64,000 nucleotides of DNA from Coriobacteriia bacterium (lineage in GTDB: Bacteria > Actinomycetota > Coriobacteriia > Coriobacteriales > UMGS124). The stretch lies in contig JAGZEG010000001.1 of the NCBI GenBank assembly GCA_018368455.1, positions 62,001-126,000 on the forward strand, read 5' to 3'. Positions 8,559 through 17,741 of this stretch are shown here, piece after piece. The notes below the pieces were generated by a model. That model did not search any database, was not told where the DNA came from, and saw only the letters and a list, made by a program, of their open reading frames with translations. Every line of letters starts with the position of its first letter. Within the stretch, counting starts at the first letter, position 1. Both the position numbers and the translations under genes were made by a program.

Positions 8559-8638
8559 CGCCTTGCCTTGCCCCATCGTCGTTTACTATCGTGCGCTGGC
8601 GTCCGTGCGTCTGCGCCGAAGCGAAAGGAAGTGCGTGC

Positions 8639-9547
8639 ATGAACCCGGACGCCTTGACGTTCCAGGAGATCATCCTCGCCCTGCAGAACTACTGGGCGAG
8701 GCAGGGCTGCGTCGTGCTGCAGCCCTATGACAGCGAGGTGGGCGCCGGCACGTTCCACTGGGCGACGGCGCTGCGCTCGCTGGGTGACAAGCCGTGGCGC
8801 ACGTGCTATGTCCAGCCGTGCCGCCGCCCGGCTGATGGCCGCTATGGCGAGAACCCTAACCGCCTGCAGCACTACTACCAGTTCCAGGTGCTCATGAAGC
8901 CGTCGCCCGACAACCCCCAGGAGCTGTACCTCGACTCTCTGCGTGCCATCGGCATCGAGCCGTCCGAGCACGACGTGCGCTTTGTCGAGGACGACTGGGA
9001 GAGCCCGACGCTCGGTGCCTGGGGCCTGGGCTGGGAGGTGTGGCTCAATGGCATGGAGGTGACGCAGTTCACCTACTTCCAGCAGGTGGGCGGCATCGAG
9101 GTCGGCCCTGTGCCCGTCGAGATCACGTACGGTCTCGAGCGCCTCGCCATGTACATCCAGGGCGTCGACTCTGTGTACGACCTGGTGTGGACGCGCACGC
9201 CCGACGGCGGCACGTTTACGTATGGCGACGTCTACCTCGAGAACGAACGCGAGTTCTCGACGTACAACTTCGAGCTCGCTAACGTGGACCTCATGCGCCG
9301 CAAGTTCGACGAGTACGAGGCTGAGTGCATGCACTGCCTCGAGGCAGGCCAGCCGCTCCCGGCCTACGACTGCGTCATGAAGTGCTCACACTCGTTCAAC
9401 CTGCTCGACTCTCGCGGCGCTATCAGCGCCACGGAGCGTGCTGCCTACATCCTGCGCGTCCGCGCCATCGCCAAGGCATGCTGCGAGGCGTGGCAGGCTC
9501 ACGAGGACGCTGTCGCCGCACAGAACAACGCCGGGGAGGTTGCCTAG
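8639..9547 (+). CDS. glyQ: Glycyl-tRNA synthetase alpha subunit
   Basis: The 302-aa protein is the class II catalytic subunit of the tetrameric (alpha2beta2) GlyRS: TFQEIILALQNYWARQGC, QPCRRPADGRYGENPNRL and the motif-3 region EVGPVPVEITYGLERLAMY (written here as in the family, starting IEVGPVP). ATG 8639 follows GAAAGGAAG. It lies 1 nt from glyS, as expected for subunits made in equal amount. Confidence 0.97.
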   Translation: MNPDALTFQEIILALQNYWARQGCVVLQPYDSEVGAGTFHWATALRSLGDKPWRTCYVQPCRRPADGRYGENPNRLQHYYQFQVLMKPSPDNPQELYLDSLRAIGIEPSEHDVRFVEDDWESPTLGAWGLGWEVWLNGMEVTQFTYFQQVGGIEVGPVPVEITYGLERLAMYIQGVDSVYDLVWTRTPDGGTFTYGDVYLENEREFSTYNFELANVDLMRRKFDEYEAECMHCLEAGQPLPAYDCVMKCSHSFNLLDSRGAISATERAAYILRVRAIAKACCEAWQAHEDAVAAQNNAGEVA

Positions 9548-9548
9548 C

Positions 9549-11660
9549 ATGGCACAGACGAAGGAGCTCGTCTTCGAGATCGGTACGGAGGAGCTGCCCT
9601 CCGCGGCGCTCACGAAGATCCTCGAACACATGAAGGCGCTCGTCGAGGAGGGCTTGGGCGCTGCGCACCTGGGTTACGAGGCGGTCGAGTGCCTGGGCAC
9701 GCCGCGTCGCGTCACGACGTTCGTGCACGGCCTCGAGCCGCAGACGAAGGCCGTCGAGCAGCACTTCCGCGGCCCGGCCGCCGCCCAGGCGTTTGACGCT
9801 GACGGCAACCCCACGAAGGCCGCCCAGGGCTTCGCGCGCGGCAAGGGCGCCGACGCCTCTCAGCTCGTCGTGCGCGAGCAGGACGGTCGCGATTACGTGT
9901 GGATCGACGTGTCGACGCCGGCCCGCCCGGCTGCCGACATTGTGCGCGAGGTGCTCGCCACGGCCGCCGGCAAGGTCAACGACAAGCTGACCGGCCTGCG
10001 CACTCAGCGCTGGGGCACGCACACCTGCCGCTTCTCGCGCCCCGTGCGCTGGCTCGTGTGCCTGCTCGACGCCGACGTTGTGCCCGTCGAGTTCTGCGAC
10101 CTCGTTGCTGGACGCACAAGCCGCGGTCATCGCCTCATGAACCCGGGCGACATCGAGATCGCCTCCGCCCAGGATTACCTCTCCGCGATGGAGTCCGTGC
10201 ACGTCATCGTCTCGGGGGAGCGTCGCGCCGAGATCATCCGCGCCGGCATCGCCGAGATCGCCGAGCGCGAGGGACTGCGCGCCGACACGCCGAAGCGCAC
10301 GTTCGACGAGGTCGTGAACCTCGTCGAGTGGCCCACGGTCGTGCAGGCGGACTTCGACGAGGAGTTCCTTCAGGTCCCGCACGAGATCATCTGCGAGTCC
10401 ATGCTGTCCAACCAGCGCTACTTCCCGCTGTACGACGCGAACACGGGCGCGCTGACGAATCACTTCCTGCTCGTCTCCAACGGCGACCCGGCGCGCAGCG
10501 ACGTCATCGCGAGCGGAAACGAGCGCGTCGTGCGCGCCCGCCTGTCTGACGCGAAGTTCTTCTACGACGAGGACCTCAAGCACCCGCTCGAGCACTACGT
10601 CGACCGCCTCGCCGTCGTCGGCTTCCAGGAGAAGCTCGGCACGATGCTGCAAAAGACGCAGCGCGTCGAGGCGCTCGCTCTCGCCACGGCCCAGGCGAGC
10701 GGCGCCGACGAGCAGACGTGCGCCCTCGCTCAGCGTGCGGCACATCTCGCCAAGGCAGACCTCGTGACGAGCGCCGTCGTTGAGTTCACAAGCCAGCAGG
10801 GCGTCATGGGCGGCTATTATGCCACGGCGTGTGGCGAGGACCCGCAGGTCGCGCTCGCCATTGCCCAGCAGTATCGCCCGCGCTTCGCCGGCGACGAGCT
10901 GCCTGACGGCCTCGCGGGGCGCTTCGTCGCCCTGGCTGACAAGCTGGACACCGTGTGCGGCATTTTTGCCATCGACGAGGCGCCCACCGGCTCGTCCGAC
11001 CCGTTTGCTGTCCGTCGCGCGGCCATCGGCATCATCAACATCTGCCGTGCCGAGCCCCAGATCTCGCTCGTTGCCGCCATCGCCGCTGCGCTCGATGGCC
11101 TCGCGTCCCAGGGTATCGCGTTTGACCGTGCCGCCGTGCAGCAGGCCGTCGAGGCCTTCTTCGTCGGCCGCCTCGCGACGATCGCCAAGGACGAGGGCGC
11201 CTCGCCCGACACGGTCGAGGCGGTCAAGGCCGTCGGCGTCATCGAACCGGTCGAGTTCCTCGCGCGCACCGCAGCTCTCGAGCACGCGCGCCGCGAGTCG
11301 CCCGAGCTGTTCGACGACCTGGCGAGTGCCTACGTGCGCGCCGACCACCTGCGCGTCGCGGAGTTGGGCGACGACGTCGACCTCGCGCTCGCGGGCGACG
11401 AAGAGCGCAACCTGCTCGCGAGCGTGGACGAGGCCGTCGCCGGCGTCGAAGCAGCGCTGGCGGGCGAGGGCGGCTACCCGGCTGCCATCGAGGCGCTCGC
11501 CCAGCTGCGCGCGCCCATCGACGCGTTCTTCGCTGATGTCATGGTCATGGATCCCGACGAGGCGCTGCGGGAGAACCGCCTGCGCCTGCTAAACCGCTTC
11601 GTCTCCGCGTTCGCGCGTGTCGCCGACGTGGGCAAGATGGAGAAGAAGGACAAGAGGTAG
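9549..11660 (+). CDS. glyS: Glycyl-tRNA synthetase beta subunit
   Basis: The 703-aa protein carries the beta-subunit opening LVFEIGTEELPS, the conserved FSRPVRWLVCL, an HD-like region, and a C-terminal anticodon-binding/DALR-like segment ending in RLLNRFVSAFARVADVGKME. The beta subunit recognises tRNA-Gly and is required for aminoacylation. ATG 9549 follows the glyQ stop almost directly. A GC-rich hairpin follows the gene. Confidence 0.97.
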   Translation: MAQTKELVFEIGTEELPSAALTKILEHMKALVEEGLGAAHLGYEAVECLGTPRRVTTFVHGLEPQTKAVEQHFRGPAAAQAFDADGNPTKAAQGFARGKGADASQLVVREQDGRDYVWIDVSTPARPAADIVREVLATAAGKVNDKLTGLRTQRWGTHTCRFSRPVRWLVCLLDADVVPVEFCDLVAGRTSRGHRLMNPGDIEIASAQDYLSAMESVHVIVSGERRAEIIRAGIAEIAEREGLRADTPKRTFDEVVNLVEWPTVVQADFDEEFLQVPHEIICESMLSNQRYFPLYDANTGALTNHFLLVSNGDPARSDVIASGNERVVRARLSDAKFFYDEDLKHPLEHYVDRLAVVGFQEKLGTMLQKTQRVEALALATAQASGADEQTCALAQRAAHLAKADLVTSAVVEFTSQQGVMGGYYATACGEDPQVALAIAQQYRPRFAGDELPDGLAGRFVALADKLDTVCGIFAIDEAPTGSSDPFAVRRAAIGIINICRAEPQISLVAAIAAALDGLASQGIAFDRAAVQQAVEAFFVGRLATIAKDEGASPDTVEAVKAVGVIEPVEFLARTAALEHARRESPELFDDLASAYVRADHLRVAELGDDVDLALAGDEERNLLASVDEAVAGVEAALAGEGGYPAAIEALAQLRAPIDAFFADVMVMDPDEALRENRLRLLNRFVSAFARVADVGKMEKKDKR

Positions 11661-11687
11661 GAAAGCACTCGCGCCGTTCTCACGTCA

Positions 11688-11719
11688 GGGGCGCCACCCG
11701 GCACATCGGGCGGCGCCCC
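11688..11719 (+). terminator. GC-rich hairpin between glyS and ppsR
   Basis: GGGGCGCC (11688-11695) pairs perfectly with GGCGCCCC (11712-11719) across a 16-nt loop that can itself form CCG/CGG pairs. No T-run follows, so termination would be weak or protein-assisted. The same eight-base arms recur in the hairpin after proS. Confidence 0.4.
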
Positions 11720-11750
11720 GCCCGTTTCCGCCGAGGAGAGGTCTTCGCCC

Positions 11751-12671
11751 ATGCAGACGCCCACGCCCGTATCGTCCGGCACCATCGACCAGCCGCTCGA
11801 CTTCCACGGCGCGCAGTCCGTCCCCACGATCCACGTCATCTCTGACTCGCTCGGCGACACGGCGGCGGACGTTGCCCTTGCCGCCGCCGCGCAGTTCGAT
11901 GCCGGCATCGTGCACATCGAGCGCCTGCCCAAGGCGTCGTCGCTGCGACAGATCTCCGAGTACCTTGACGCCCACCTCGCCCAGGACGGCCCCGAGCACT
12001 TCCTCGTGTTCCACACGATCGCGAACCGCGAGCTGCGCACGGCGCTCGAGGCCGAGCTCGTGCGTCGCAAGGTTCCGCACATCGACGTGCTCGGTCCGGC
12101 GCTCGACGCCATCGCGCAGCTGACGGGCGAGCAGCCCCACGGCCAGGCGGGCGTCATCCGCCGCACGGACGAGCGCTACTTCCGCCGCATCGAGGCCATG
12201 GAGTTCTTCGTCTCGCACGACGATGGCCGCAACCCGCAGGACCTCACGAAGGCCGACATCGTGCTCGTCGGCGTGTCTCGCACGAGCAAGACGCCGCTGT
12301 CCATGTACCTGTCGTTCCACGGCTACAAGGTGGCCAACATCCCGCTCGCCAAGGGCTCCGAGCCGCCCCACGAGCTGTTCGACGTCGAGCCGTTCCGCGT
12401 GTTCGGCCTCATGAGCACGCCGGAGGTGCTCTCGACGATCCGCAACGAGCGGCTCGGCTCCGACCGGGTACGTGAGGTGGCGGGCGCCTATGCCGATCCC
12501 TGCGCCATCGCCGACGAGCTCGACGAGGCGCGTGCGCTCATGCGCCGGCTCGGCTGCATCGTCATCCACACGGACGGGCGCGCTGTCGAGGAGACTGCCC
12601 AGGTCATCCTCGGGTACTTCGACCGCGCCGAGGCCCTGTGGGAGGCGCGCCGTCGCACGCAGCAGGACTAG
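11751..12671 (+). CDS. ppsR: Pyruvate, phosphate dikinase regulatory protein (bifunctional kinase/pyrophosphorylase)
   Basis: The 306-aa DUF299 protein has the typical opening IHVISDSLGDTAADVA, the P-loop GVSRTSKTPLSMYLS around residue 180, and the segment YKVANIPLAKG. The family inactivates PPDK (or PEP synthase) by ADP-dependent phosphorylation of a threonine next to the catalytic histidine and reverses this with inorganic phosphate. Its presence just upstream of ppdK strongly supports PPDK as the target. ATG 11751 is preceded by GAGGAGAGG. Confidence 0.93.
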   Translation: MQTPTPVSSGTIDQPLDFHGAQSVPTIHVISDSLGDTAADVALAAAAQFDAGIVHIERLPKASSLRQISEYLDAHLAQDGPEHFLVFHTIANRELRTALEAELVRRKVPHIDVLGPALDAIAQLTGEQPHGQAGVIRRTDERYFRRIEAMEFFVSHDDGRNPQDLTKADIVLVGVSRTSKTPLSMYLSFHGYKVANIPLAKGSEPPHELFDVEPFRVFGLMSTPEVLSTIRNERLGSDRVREVAGAYADPCAIADELDEARALMRRLGCIVIHTDGRAVEETAQVILGYFDRAEALWEARRRTQQD

Positions 12672-12997
12672 CCTGAGGCAAAGGCCATCTGTTCGGCGGC
12701 AACAGGCGGGTCTGTTGACCGCCTGTTGCCGCTGCGCCCGCGCCGCTCGCAGCTCGCTAGTTTGACGGTTCGGTGAACGCCGTCCGCTGAGCGGCCCGCT
12801 GGGGACGCTGAGTGGCGATACCCCTATCTACCTCGCGGTATTTCTGCCCTGTTTCGACCGTTCAAGGACTGACCCCTCGCCGTACTGCCTCCTTGCGCGA
12901 TACCATTTGCGGGTACTTCACTCGTGCGGGCAAGCCCCGCTCTCACCCGTATGGGCGCCGCCCGATTGCGGCGCCGCGCGACGAAGGAGACAACAGA
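12672..12997 (+). other. 326-bp gene-free spacer: ppsR terminator hairpin and structured ppdK leader
   Basis: No coding potential was found here. The left part holds a strong 14-bp hairpin (separate entry). A TTGACG at 12762 has no -10 at the right distance. The right part has two leader hairpins just before the ppdK ribosome-binding site: GCGGG/CCCGC (12926-12930 with 12936-12940) and GGCGCCGC/GCGGCGCC (12954-12961 with 12968-12975). No confident ppdK promoter could be named. Confidence 0.5.
12696..12732 (+). terminator. 14-bp stem-loop after ppsR
   Basis: Arms 12696-12709 and 12719-12732 are perfectly complementary (14 bp, 9-nt loop). They separate ppsR from ppdK, so the pair is probably not simply co-transcribed. 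There is no U-tract, which is frequent for hairpin terminators in GC-rich actinobacteria. Confidence 0.55.
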
Positions 12998-15724
12998 GTG
13001 TCCGAGATCAAGCGCATCTACCGGTTCGGTAAGGACGCCCAGGGCCACGACGTGACCGACGGCTCCGCCTCCGAAAACTACATCCTCGGCGGCAAGGGCG
13101 CCAACCTCGCTGAGATGGCGAAGATCGGCCTGCCTGTCCCGCCCGGCTTCACGATCACGTGCCAGACGTGCATGGAGTACGCCAACGGCGGCAACACGTG
13201 GCCCGAGGGCGTGCTTGACCTCATCGAGGAGGCCCGTCGTGACCTCGAGGAGCGCGCCGGCAAGCGCCTGGGCGACCCCGAGGATCCGCTGCTCGTCTCC
13301 GTGCGCTCCGGTGCCCCCATGTCGATGCCCGGCATGATGGACACGGTGCTCAACCTCGGCATGAACGACCAGTCCGTCCAGGGCGTCATCAAGCAGACCG
13401 AGAACCCTCGCTTTGCCTGGGACTCGTACCGCCGCTTCATCCAGATGTTCGGCAACGTCGTCATGGGCGTCGACTCCGACCTGTTCGAGAACGCGCTGAC
13501 GTCGCGCAAGATGATGGCCGGCGTGCGCGTCGACACGGAGCTGTCCGCCGACGACCTGCGCGAGCTCGTGGGCGACTACAAGAAGATCTTTTCTGATAAC
13601 GTCAGTGCCACCGAGCATCCCGACCTCGTGGGAGCTTCGGGAGAGGTCGAGTTCCCGCAGGATCCCGACGTGCAGATGGTCCTCGCCATCCAGGCCGTGT
13701 TCGGCAGCTGGAACAACAGCCGCGCCATCCTGTACCGCAAGCAGAACAAGATCGCCGACGATCTGGGTACGGCCGTCAACGTCATGAGCATGGTGTTCGG
13801 CAACAAGGGCAACACGTCGGCCACCGGCGTCGCCTTCACGCGCAACCCCGCTGACGGCACGAAGGAGTTCTACGGCGACTACCTCGTGAACGCCCAGGGC
13901 GAGGACGTCGTGGCCGGCATCCGCAACACGGAGCCCATCGAGACGCTCAAGCACACGCCGGGCCTCGAGGAAGCGGGCGAGGAGCTCGAGCGCGTGTTCG
14001 GCATCCTCGAGAACCACTACCGCGACATGATGGACATCGAGTTCACCATCGAGCAGGGCAAGCTGTTCATGCTGCAGACGCGTGTTGGCAAGCGCACGGC
14101 CGCCGCTGCACTCAAGGTCGCCATCGACATGGAGTCGGAGGGCCTCATCACGAAGCAGGAGGCCCTGCTGCGCGTCGACCCGAGCCAGCTCGACCAGCTG
14201 CTCCACCCGCAGTTCGACACGAAGGCCGACTACCAGGTGCTCTGCAAGGGCCTCAACGCCTCCCCGGGCGCCGCGGTGGGCGGCATCGTGTTCTCCTCGG
14301 CTGACGCCGTCAAGGCGCACGAGGAGGGCAAGGACGTTATTCTCGTCCGCTGGGAGACGAACCCCGACGACCTGGCAGGCATGGTTGCGGCTAAGGGCAT
14401 CCTCACGAGCCACGGCGGCAAGACGAGCCATGCGGCCGTCATTGCCCGCGGCATGGGCGCTCCGTGCGTCTGCGGTGCTGACGCCCTGCGCATCGACGCC
14501 TCCAAGAAGGAAGTCACCGTCAGCGGCACGGACATCGTCCTGCACGAGGGCGACGTCATCTCCATCGACGGCTCGACGGGCACGGTCGTGCTCGGCGCCG
14601 TCAAGCTCGTGAGCCCGACGCTCTCCGGTGACCTCGAGACGATCCTGACGTGGGCCGACGAGGTGCGCAAGCTTGGCGTGCGCGCCAACGCGGACAACCC
14701 CGCCGACGCCGAGCTGTCCCGCAGCTTCGGTGCCGAAGGCATCGGCCTCGACCGCACGGAGCACATGTTCCTGGGCGAGCGCAAGCAGATCATCCAGAGC
14801 TACATCCTCACGGAGGATCCGGCCGTGCGCCAGAAGGCGTGCGACGACCTGTCCGCCGCCCAGACGGGTGACTTCTACGGCATGCTCAAGGCCATGGACG
14901 GCCTGCCCGTCACCGTGCGTCTGCTCGACCCGCCGCTGCACGAGTTCCTCGACGACCCGCGTCGCCTTGAGGTCGAGATCACGCGCATGGAGTGCGAGGG
15001 CGCCGATGCCGAGGAGATCGCGGCCAAGCGCAAGCTGCTCGCCCAGATCGACGGCATGATCGAGGCCAACCCCATGCTCGGCCTGCGCGGCTGCCGCCTG
15101 GGCTTTGTCTATCCCGAGCTGCCGGTGCTGCAGGTGCGCGCCATCGCCAACGCCACGGCCCAGCTCAAGAAGGAGGGCTTCGACCCGCGCCCGCACATCA
15201 TGGTGCCGCTCGTGGCCGTCGACACGGAGCTCAAGGCCATGCGCGAGACGATCGAGCAGACTATCGCCGAGGTCTCCCAGGCCACGGGTGTCGATCTGTC
15301 CGGCATGCCTGTCGGCACGATGATCGAGCTGCCGCGCGCTGCCGTGACGTCCGACCAGGTCGCCAAGTACGCCGACTTCTACAGCTTCGGCACGAACGAC
15401 CTGACGCAGACGACGTTCGGCTTCTCGCGTGACGACGTCGAGGGCAAGTTCATGCCCATCTACCTCAAGCGCAAGATCGTGACGCGCAACCCGTTCGAGA
15501 CGGTGGACGACGGCGTCATCCGCCTTGTCAAGATGGCCTGCGAGCTCGGTCGCCAGACGAACCCGGGCCTCGAGCTCGGCGTGTGCGGCGAGCATGGCGG
15601 CGACCCCGAGTCCATCCAGAAGTTCTATGACACGGGTCTCGACTACGTGAGCTGCTCGCCGTATCGCGTGCCCGTCGCGCGCCTCGCCGCGGCCCAGGCA
15701 ACGCTGCGCTCGAAAGTTCGGTAG
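12998..15724 (+). CDS. ppdK: Pyruvate, phosphate dikinase
   Basis: The 908-aa enzyme interconverts pyruvate + ATP + Pi and PEP + AMP + PPi. Domain order is the ATP-grasp domain with the opening YILGGKGANLAEMAKIGLPVPPGFTI split over residues about 24-50, the phosphohistidine domain with His478 in GGKTSHAAVIARG, and the PEP/pyruvate TIM barrel with catalytic Cys863 in GVCGEHGGD. The threonine two residues before His478 is the residue expected to be modified by PpsR. Start GTG 12998 follows GAAGGAGA; upstream in-frame codons have no family counterpart. In anaerobes the enzyme often works glycolytically with PPi. Confidence 0.96.
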   Translation: MSEIKRIYRFGKDAQGHDVTDGSASENYILGGKGANLAEMAKIGLPVPPGFTITCQTCMEYANGGNTWPEGVLDLIEEARRDLEERAGKRLGDPEDPLLVSVRSGAPMSMPGMMDTVLNLGMNDQSVQGVIKQTENPRFAWDSYRRFIQMFGNVVMGVDSDLFENALTSRKMMAGVRVDTELSADDLRELVGDYKKIFSDNVSATEHPDLVGASGEVEFPQDPDVQMVLAIQAVFGSWNNSRAILYRKQNKIADDLGTAVNVMSMVFGNKGNTSATGVAFTRNPADGTKEFYGDYLVNAQGEDVVAGIRNTEPIETLKHTPGLEEAGEELERVFGILENHYRDMMDIEFTIEQGKLFMLQTRVGKRTAAAALKVAIDMESEGLITKQEALLRVDPSQLDQLLHPQFDTKADYQVLCKGLNASPGAAVGGIVFSSADAVKAHEEGKDVILVRWETNPDDLAGMVAAKGILTSHGGKTSHAAVIARGMGAPCVCGADALRIDASKKEVTVSGTDIVLHEGDVISIDGSTGTVVLGAVKLVSPTLSGDLETILTWADEVRKLGVRANADNPADAELSRSFGAEGIGLDRTEHMFLGERKQIIQSYILTEDPAVRQKACDDLSAAQTGDFYGMLKAMDGLPVTVRLLDPPLHEFLDDPRRLEVEITRMECEGADAEEIAAKRKLLAQIDGMIEANPMLGLRGCRLGFVYPELPVLQVRAIANATAQLKKEGFDPRPHIMVPLVAVDTELKAMRETIEQTIAEVSQATGVDLSGMPVGTMIELPRAAVTSDQVAKYADFYSFGTNDLTQTTFGFSRDDVEGKFMPIYLKRKIVTRNPFETVDDGVIRLVKMACELGRQTNPGLELGVCGEHGGDPESIQKFYDTGLDYVSCSPYRVPVARLAAAQATLRSKVR

Positions 15725-15752
15725 CGCTCGAGAGTTCGCATTCACCCGGGGC

Positions 15753-15839
15753 CTCGACGGCCCATCCCCTGTGCTCAAACAGCTTCGCCGCGCGTAGGGC
15801 GCGCGGCTGCAGAACTGCGCCAGGGGATGGGCCGTCGAG
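15753..15839. repeat. 87-bp palindromic element with 19-bp perfect arms
   Basis: The left arm 15753-15771 and right arm 15821-15839 are exact reverse complements (19 bp). The 49-nt interior holds a second hairpin, GCCGCGCG/CGCGCGGC (15787-15794 with 15800-15807), and a small GCAG/CTGC pair (15809-15818). As RNA it would fold into one long branched stem downstream of ppdK. No target-site duplication, T-run or second copy was seen in the window. Confidence 0.6.
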
Positions 15840-15881
15840 CCCGTGCATGGCTCCTCTCGAAGAAAGAGAGGGGAATAAGCG

Positions 15882-15922
15882 AAGAGGCCCCGCGCTCCTG
15901 GAGGGAGGGCGGGGCCTCTTTT
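15882..15922 (+). terminator. Intrinsic terminator downstream of ppdK
   Basis: AAGAGGCCCCGC (15882-15893) pairs with GCGGGGCCTCTT (15909-15920), a 12-bp stem with a 15-nt loop running into TTTT. It lies between ppdK and a convergent minus-strand gene and could act in both directions. A smaller stem CTCCTCTC/GAGAGGGG (15851-15873) precedes it. Confidence 0.75.
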
Positions 15923-15942
15923 GTGTGGCGTGTGGGTCGGGG

Positions 15943-16998
15943 CTACTCGACCGGGGTGTAGTACTGGATGAAGTCGGCGGTGATGGCGGGGATCTGAGAC
16001 GTGGTGCCGTCGCCGTTGTCGTGCTCGACGAGCCCCGTCACCGTGCCTGCGACCTCGACGTGCGAGTCCTGGGCGAGCGCGCCGTCAACACCGGTGAGGT
16101 CTGTGAAGTTCGTGCTCGTGACCTGGATGAGGCAGGTGACGTCGCCCGAGCTCGCCATCAGCGCAACGGAGCCGTCCGTTCCGGACTGAACCGACGTGAT
16201 GACGCCCTCCATGGCGATCTGGGTGCCGACGTAGGACGGGTCGGTCGTCAGCGTTTCAACGAGCGGGTCGTACCAGGGCCAGTCGTAGCTGTTACCGAAC
16301 GCGACAGGGCGCAGCACGAGGTTACCCTGCGCCGTCGTGACATCGCTTGCGGCCTGCGCGATCTGCTCGGCGGAGGCGCCTGCGTCATCGACGACGGTCT
16401 GCGCGCTTGCCATGGCGCTCTGCAGCGCGGCGATGCTTGCGGCCGTGTACGTCGGGCTCGCGGTGTTCTCGTCGACATAGGCCTGCGCGCTTGCCATGGC
16501 GCCGGTCAGGGCGGTCTTGTCCTCCTGGTTTGCTGCCGCGTTGGGCGTCGAGGAACCGCCGTCCGTACCGGTGCCATTTGACGCGCACGAGTTGATGCCG
16601 ACGCTTAGGAGCGCGACCAGCGCGACGCCGGCGACGGCCGCCGCGATGAAGGGCGGGTTTGCGTACAGCGGCTTCTGGAATGCGCCGCAGTGCGGGCAGC
16701 GCGTCTGGGAGGGGTCGACCGGCTTGCCGCACACGCGGCAGGGGCGCCCCGTGCCGAGGTAGTCGCCGCCGCGAGAGACGGCCCGGGGCGAGGGGGAGAC
16801 GTCCTCGGGACGTTCGGCCTGCGGCTCGGCAGCCTCGGCTGCCTGCTGGGGGCGCGGGGTGCGCGTGCGGGCGGAGCCGGAGCGCCGCGCGTTGCCAGAC
16901 GTGTGCCGACGGAAGCCCACGGACCTGTCGGTCTGCTGTGCGTCGTCTGTAGGCTGATTTGCGCCGCGCGACGTGGCGGGCGTTCGGTCTTCCCTCAT
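15943..16998 (-). CDS. Zinc-ribbon single-pass membrane protein with extracellular repeat region
   Basis: The 351-aa protein has a polar N-terminal region of about 95 residues rich in Arg/Thr/Pro, a zinc ribbon (CRVCGKPVD to RCPHCG), one transmembrane helix (FIAAAVAGVALVALLSVGI), then an extracytoplasmic part. The latter has two short alpha-helical repeats resembling FIVAR modules (ALTGAMASAQAYVDE and ALQSAMASAQTVVDD) and a C-terminal beta-rich segment with an OB-like feel (EGVITSVQSG to AGTVTGLVEH). ATG 16998 follows GGGAGG. The function is unknown; the layout suggests an envelope protein with a cytoplasmic zinc-binding head. Confidence 0.75.
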   Translation of the reverse strand: MREDRTPATSRGANQPTDDAQQTDRSVGFRRHTSGNARRSGSARTRTPRPQQAAEAAEPQAERPEDVSPSPRAVSRGGDYLGTGRPCRVCGKPVDPSQTRCPHCGAFQKPLYANPPFIAAAVAGVALVALLSVGINSCASNGTGTDGGSSTPNAAANQEDKTALTGAMASAQAYVDENTASPTYTAASIAALQSAMASAQTVVDDAGASAEQIAQAASDVTTAQGNLVLRPVAFGNSYDWPWYDPLVETLTTDPSYVGTQIAMEGVITSVQSGTDGSVALMASSGDVTCLIQVTSTNFTDLTGVDGALAQDSHVEVAGTVTGLVEHDNGDGTTSQIPAITADFIQYYTPVE

Positions 16999-17167
16999 GG
17001 GGCCTCCCGGGGTGTGACGTATCTGTCGGGCGTGCACGCCCGCATGTGCCGTAATATGATGGCAAGGATACCCGTTGTGCGAACGGCGTACCGCGACGCG
17101 CACGAGTATCCGTCAAAAGGGCGAGGCTGGCTTCGCTATATCTCCATCATACACCCGGCCAATCTCC

Positions 17168-17197
17168 TTGCCACGTCGAGGGAGTTTTGCGTATACT
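17168..17197 (+). promoter_or_regulatory. Sigma-70 type promoter of rplS
   Basis: The -35 TTGCCA (17168-17173), an 18-bp spacer and the -10 TATACT (17192-17197) make the best housekeeping promoter in the window. Transcription would begin near 17204 and give a leader of about 60 nt before the rplS ATG. Confidence 0.65.
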
Positions 17198-17266
17198 CCT
17201 TTCTTGCTGAATGAACGGGCGCTCGCGGCACGATCCGGGCGCGACTACTAGGAACGGATTACGAAC

Positions 17267-17608
17267 ATGGATTACATCCGCGCAATCGAGCGCCAGCAGA
17301 TTCGTGAGGACCTCCCCGAGGTCAGGGTTGGCGATAACGTCAAGGTGCACTATCGCATCAAGGAAGGCGACCGCGAGCGCATCCAGGTGTTCCAGGGCGA
17401 TGTCATCCGCAAGTCCGGCCCTGGCGCGCGCGAGACGTTCACCGTTCGCAAGGTTTCCTACGGCGTCGGCGTTGAGCGCACCTACCCGGTGCACTCGCCG
17501 AAGATCGCGAAGCTCGAGGTTGTGCGTCACGGCCACGTCCGTCGCGCCAAGCTGTACTACCTGCGCAACAGGGTCGGCAAGGCTGCCCGTCTGCGTGAGG
17601 TTCGCTAG
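17267..17608 (+). CDS. rplS: 50S ribosomal protein bL19
   Basis: The 113-aa product matches bL19 along its whole length: VRVGDNVKVHYRIKEG, RIQVFQGDVI, ETFTVRKVSYGVGVERTYPV, SPKIAKLEVV and RRAKLYYLR. It sits at the interface of the two ribosomal subunits. In many bacteria it follows trmD; here it is 9.5 kb downstream of trmD, with glyQS, ppdK and others between. Confidence 0.97.
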   Translation: MDYIRAIERQQIREDLPEVRVGDNVKVHYRIKEGDRERIQVFQGDVIRKSGPGARETFTVRKVSYGVGVERTYPVHSPKIAKLEVVRHGHVRRAKLYYLRNRVGKAARLREVR

Positions 17609-17651
17609 TCGTCTGCTTTCGGGCAGCGCGTGCGTTCTATCCTTTTGCATG

Positions 17652-17687
17652 AAACGCCGTTCCGCGCTATGCGGGGCGGCGTTTTTT
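17652..17687 (+). terminator. Intrinsic terminator after rplS
   Basis: AAACGCCG (17652-17659) pairs with CGGCGTTT (17677-17684), with an inner CCGC/GCGG stem (17662-17665 with 17671-17674), followed by a run of T residues. It separates rplS from rnhB. Confidence 0.8.
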
Positions 17688-17741
17688 CGTGAATGCCCGT
17701 CTTGTGATAGCTGCGCATCGGGACGAGAAAGGGGTGCCGCA

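Noticed and set aside
8559..8638. T-box riboswitch before glyQ (and 33240-33316 before proS)
   Set aside because: The upstream spaces are 80 and 77 bp, too short for a T-box, and no conserved T-box sequence was seen.
12824..15778. A 984-codon open frame on the minus strand opposite ppdK
   Set aside because: Third-position GC bias opens long antisense frames in this genome. The protein is low-complexity (His/Arg/Asp/Val-rich), has no motif, and the plus strand encodes a complete PPDK. The same applies to 9423-11348, 19232-20794, 38513-40384 and 48443-50275 on the minus strand.
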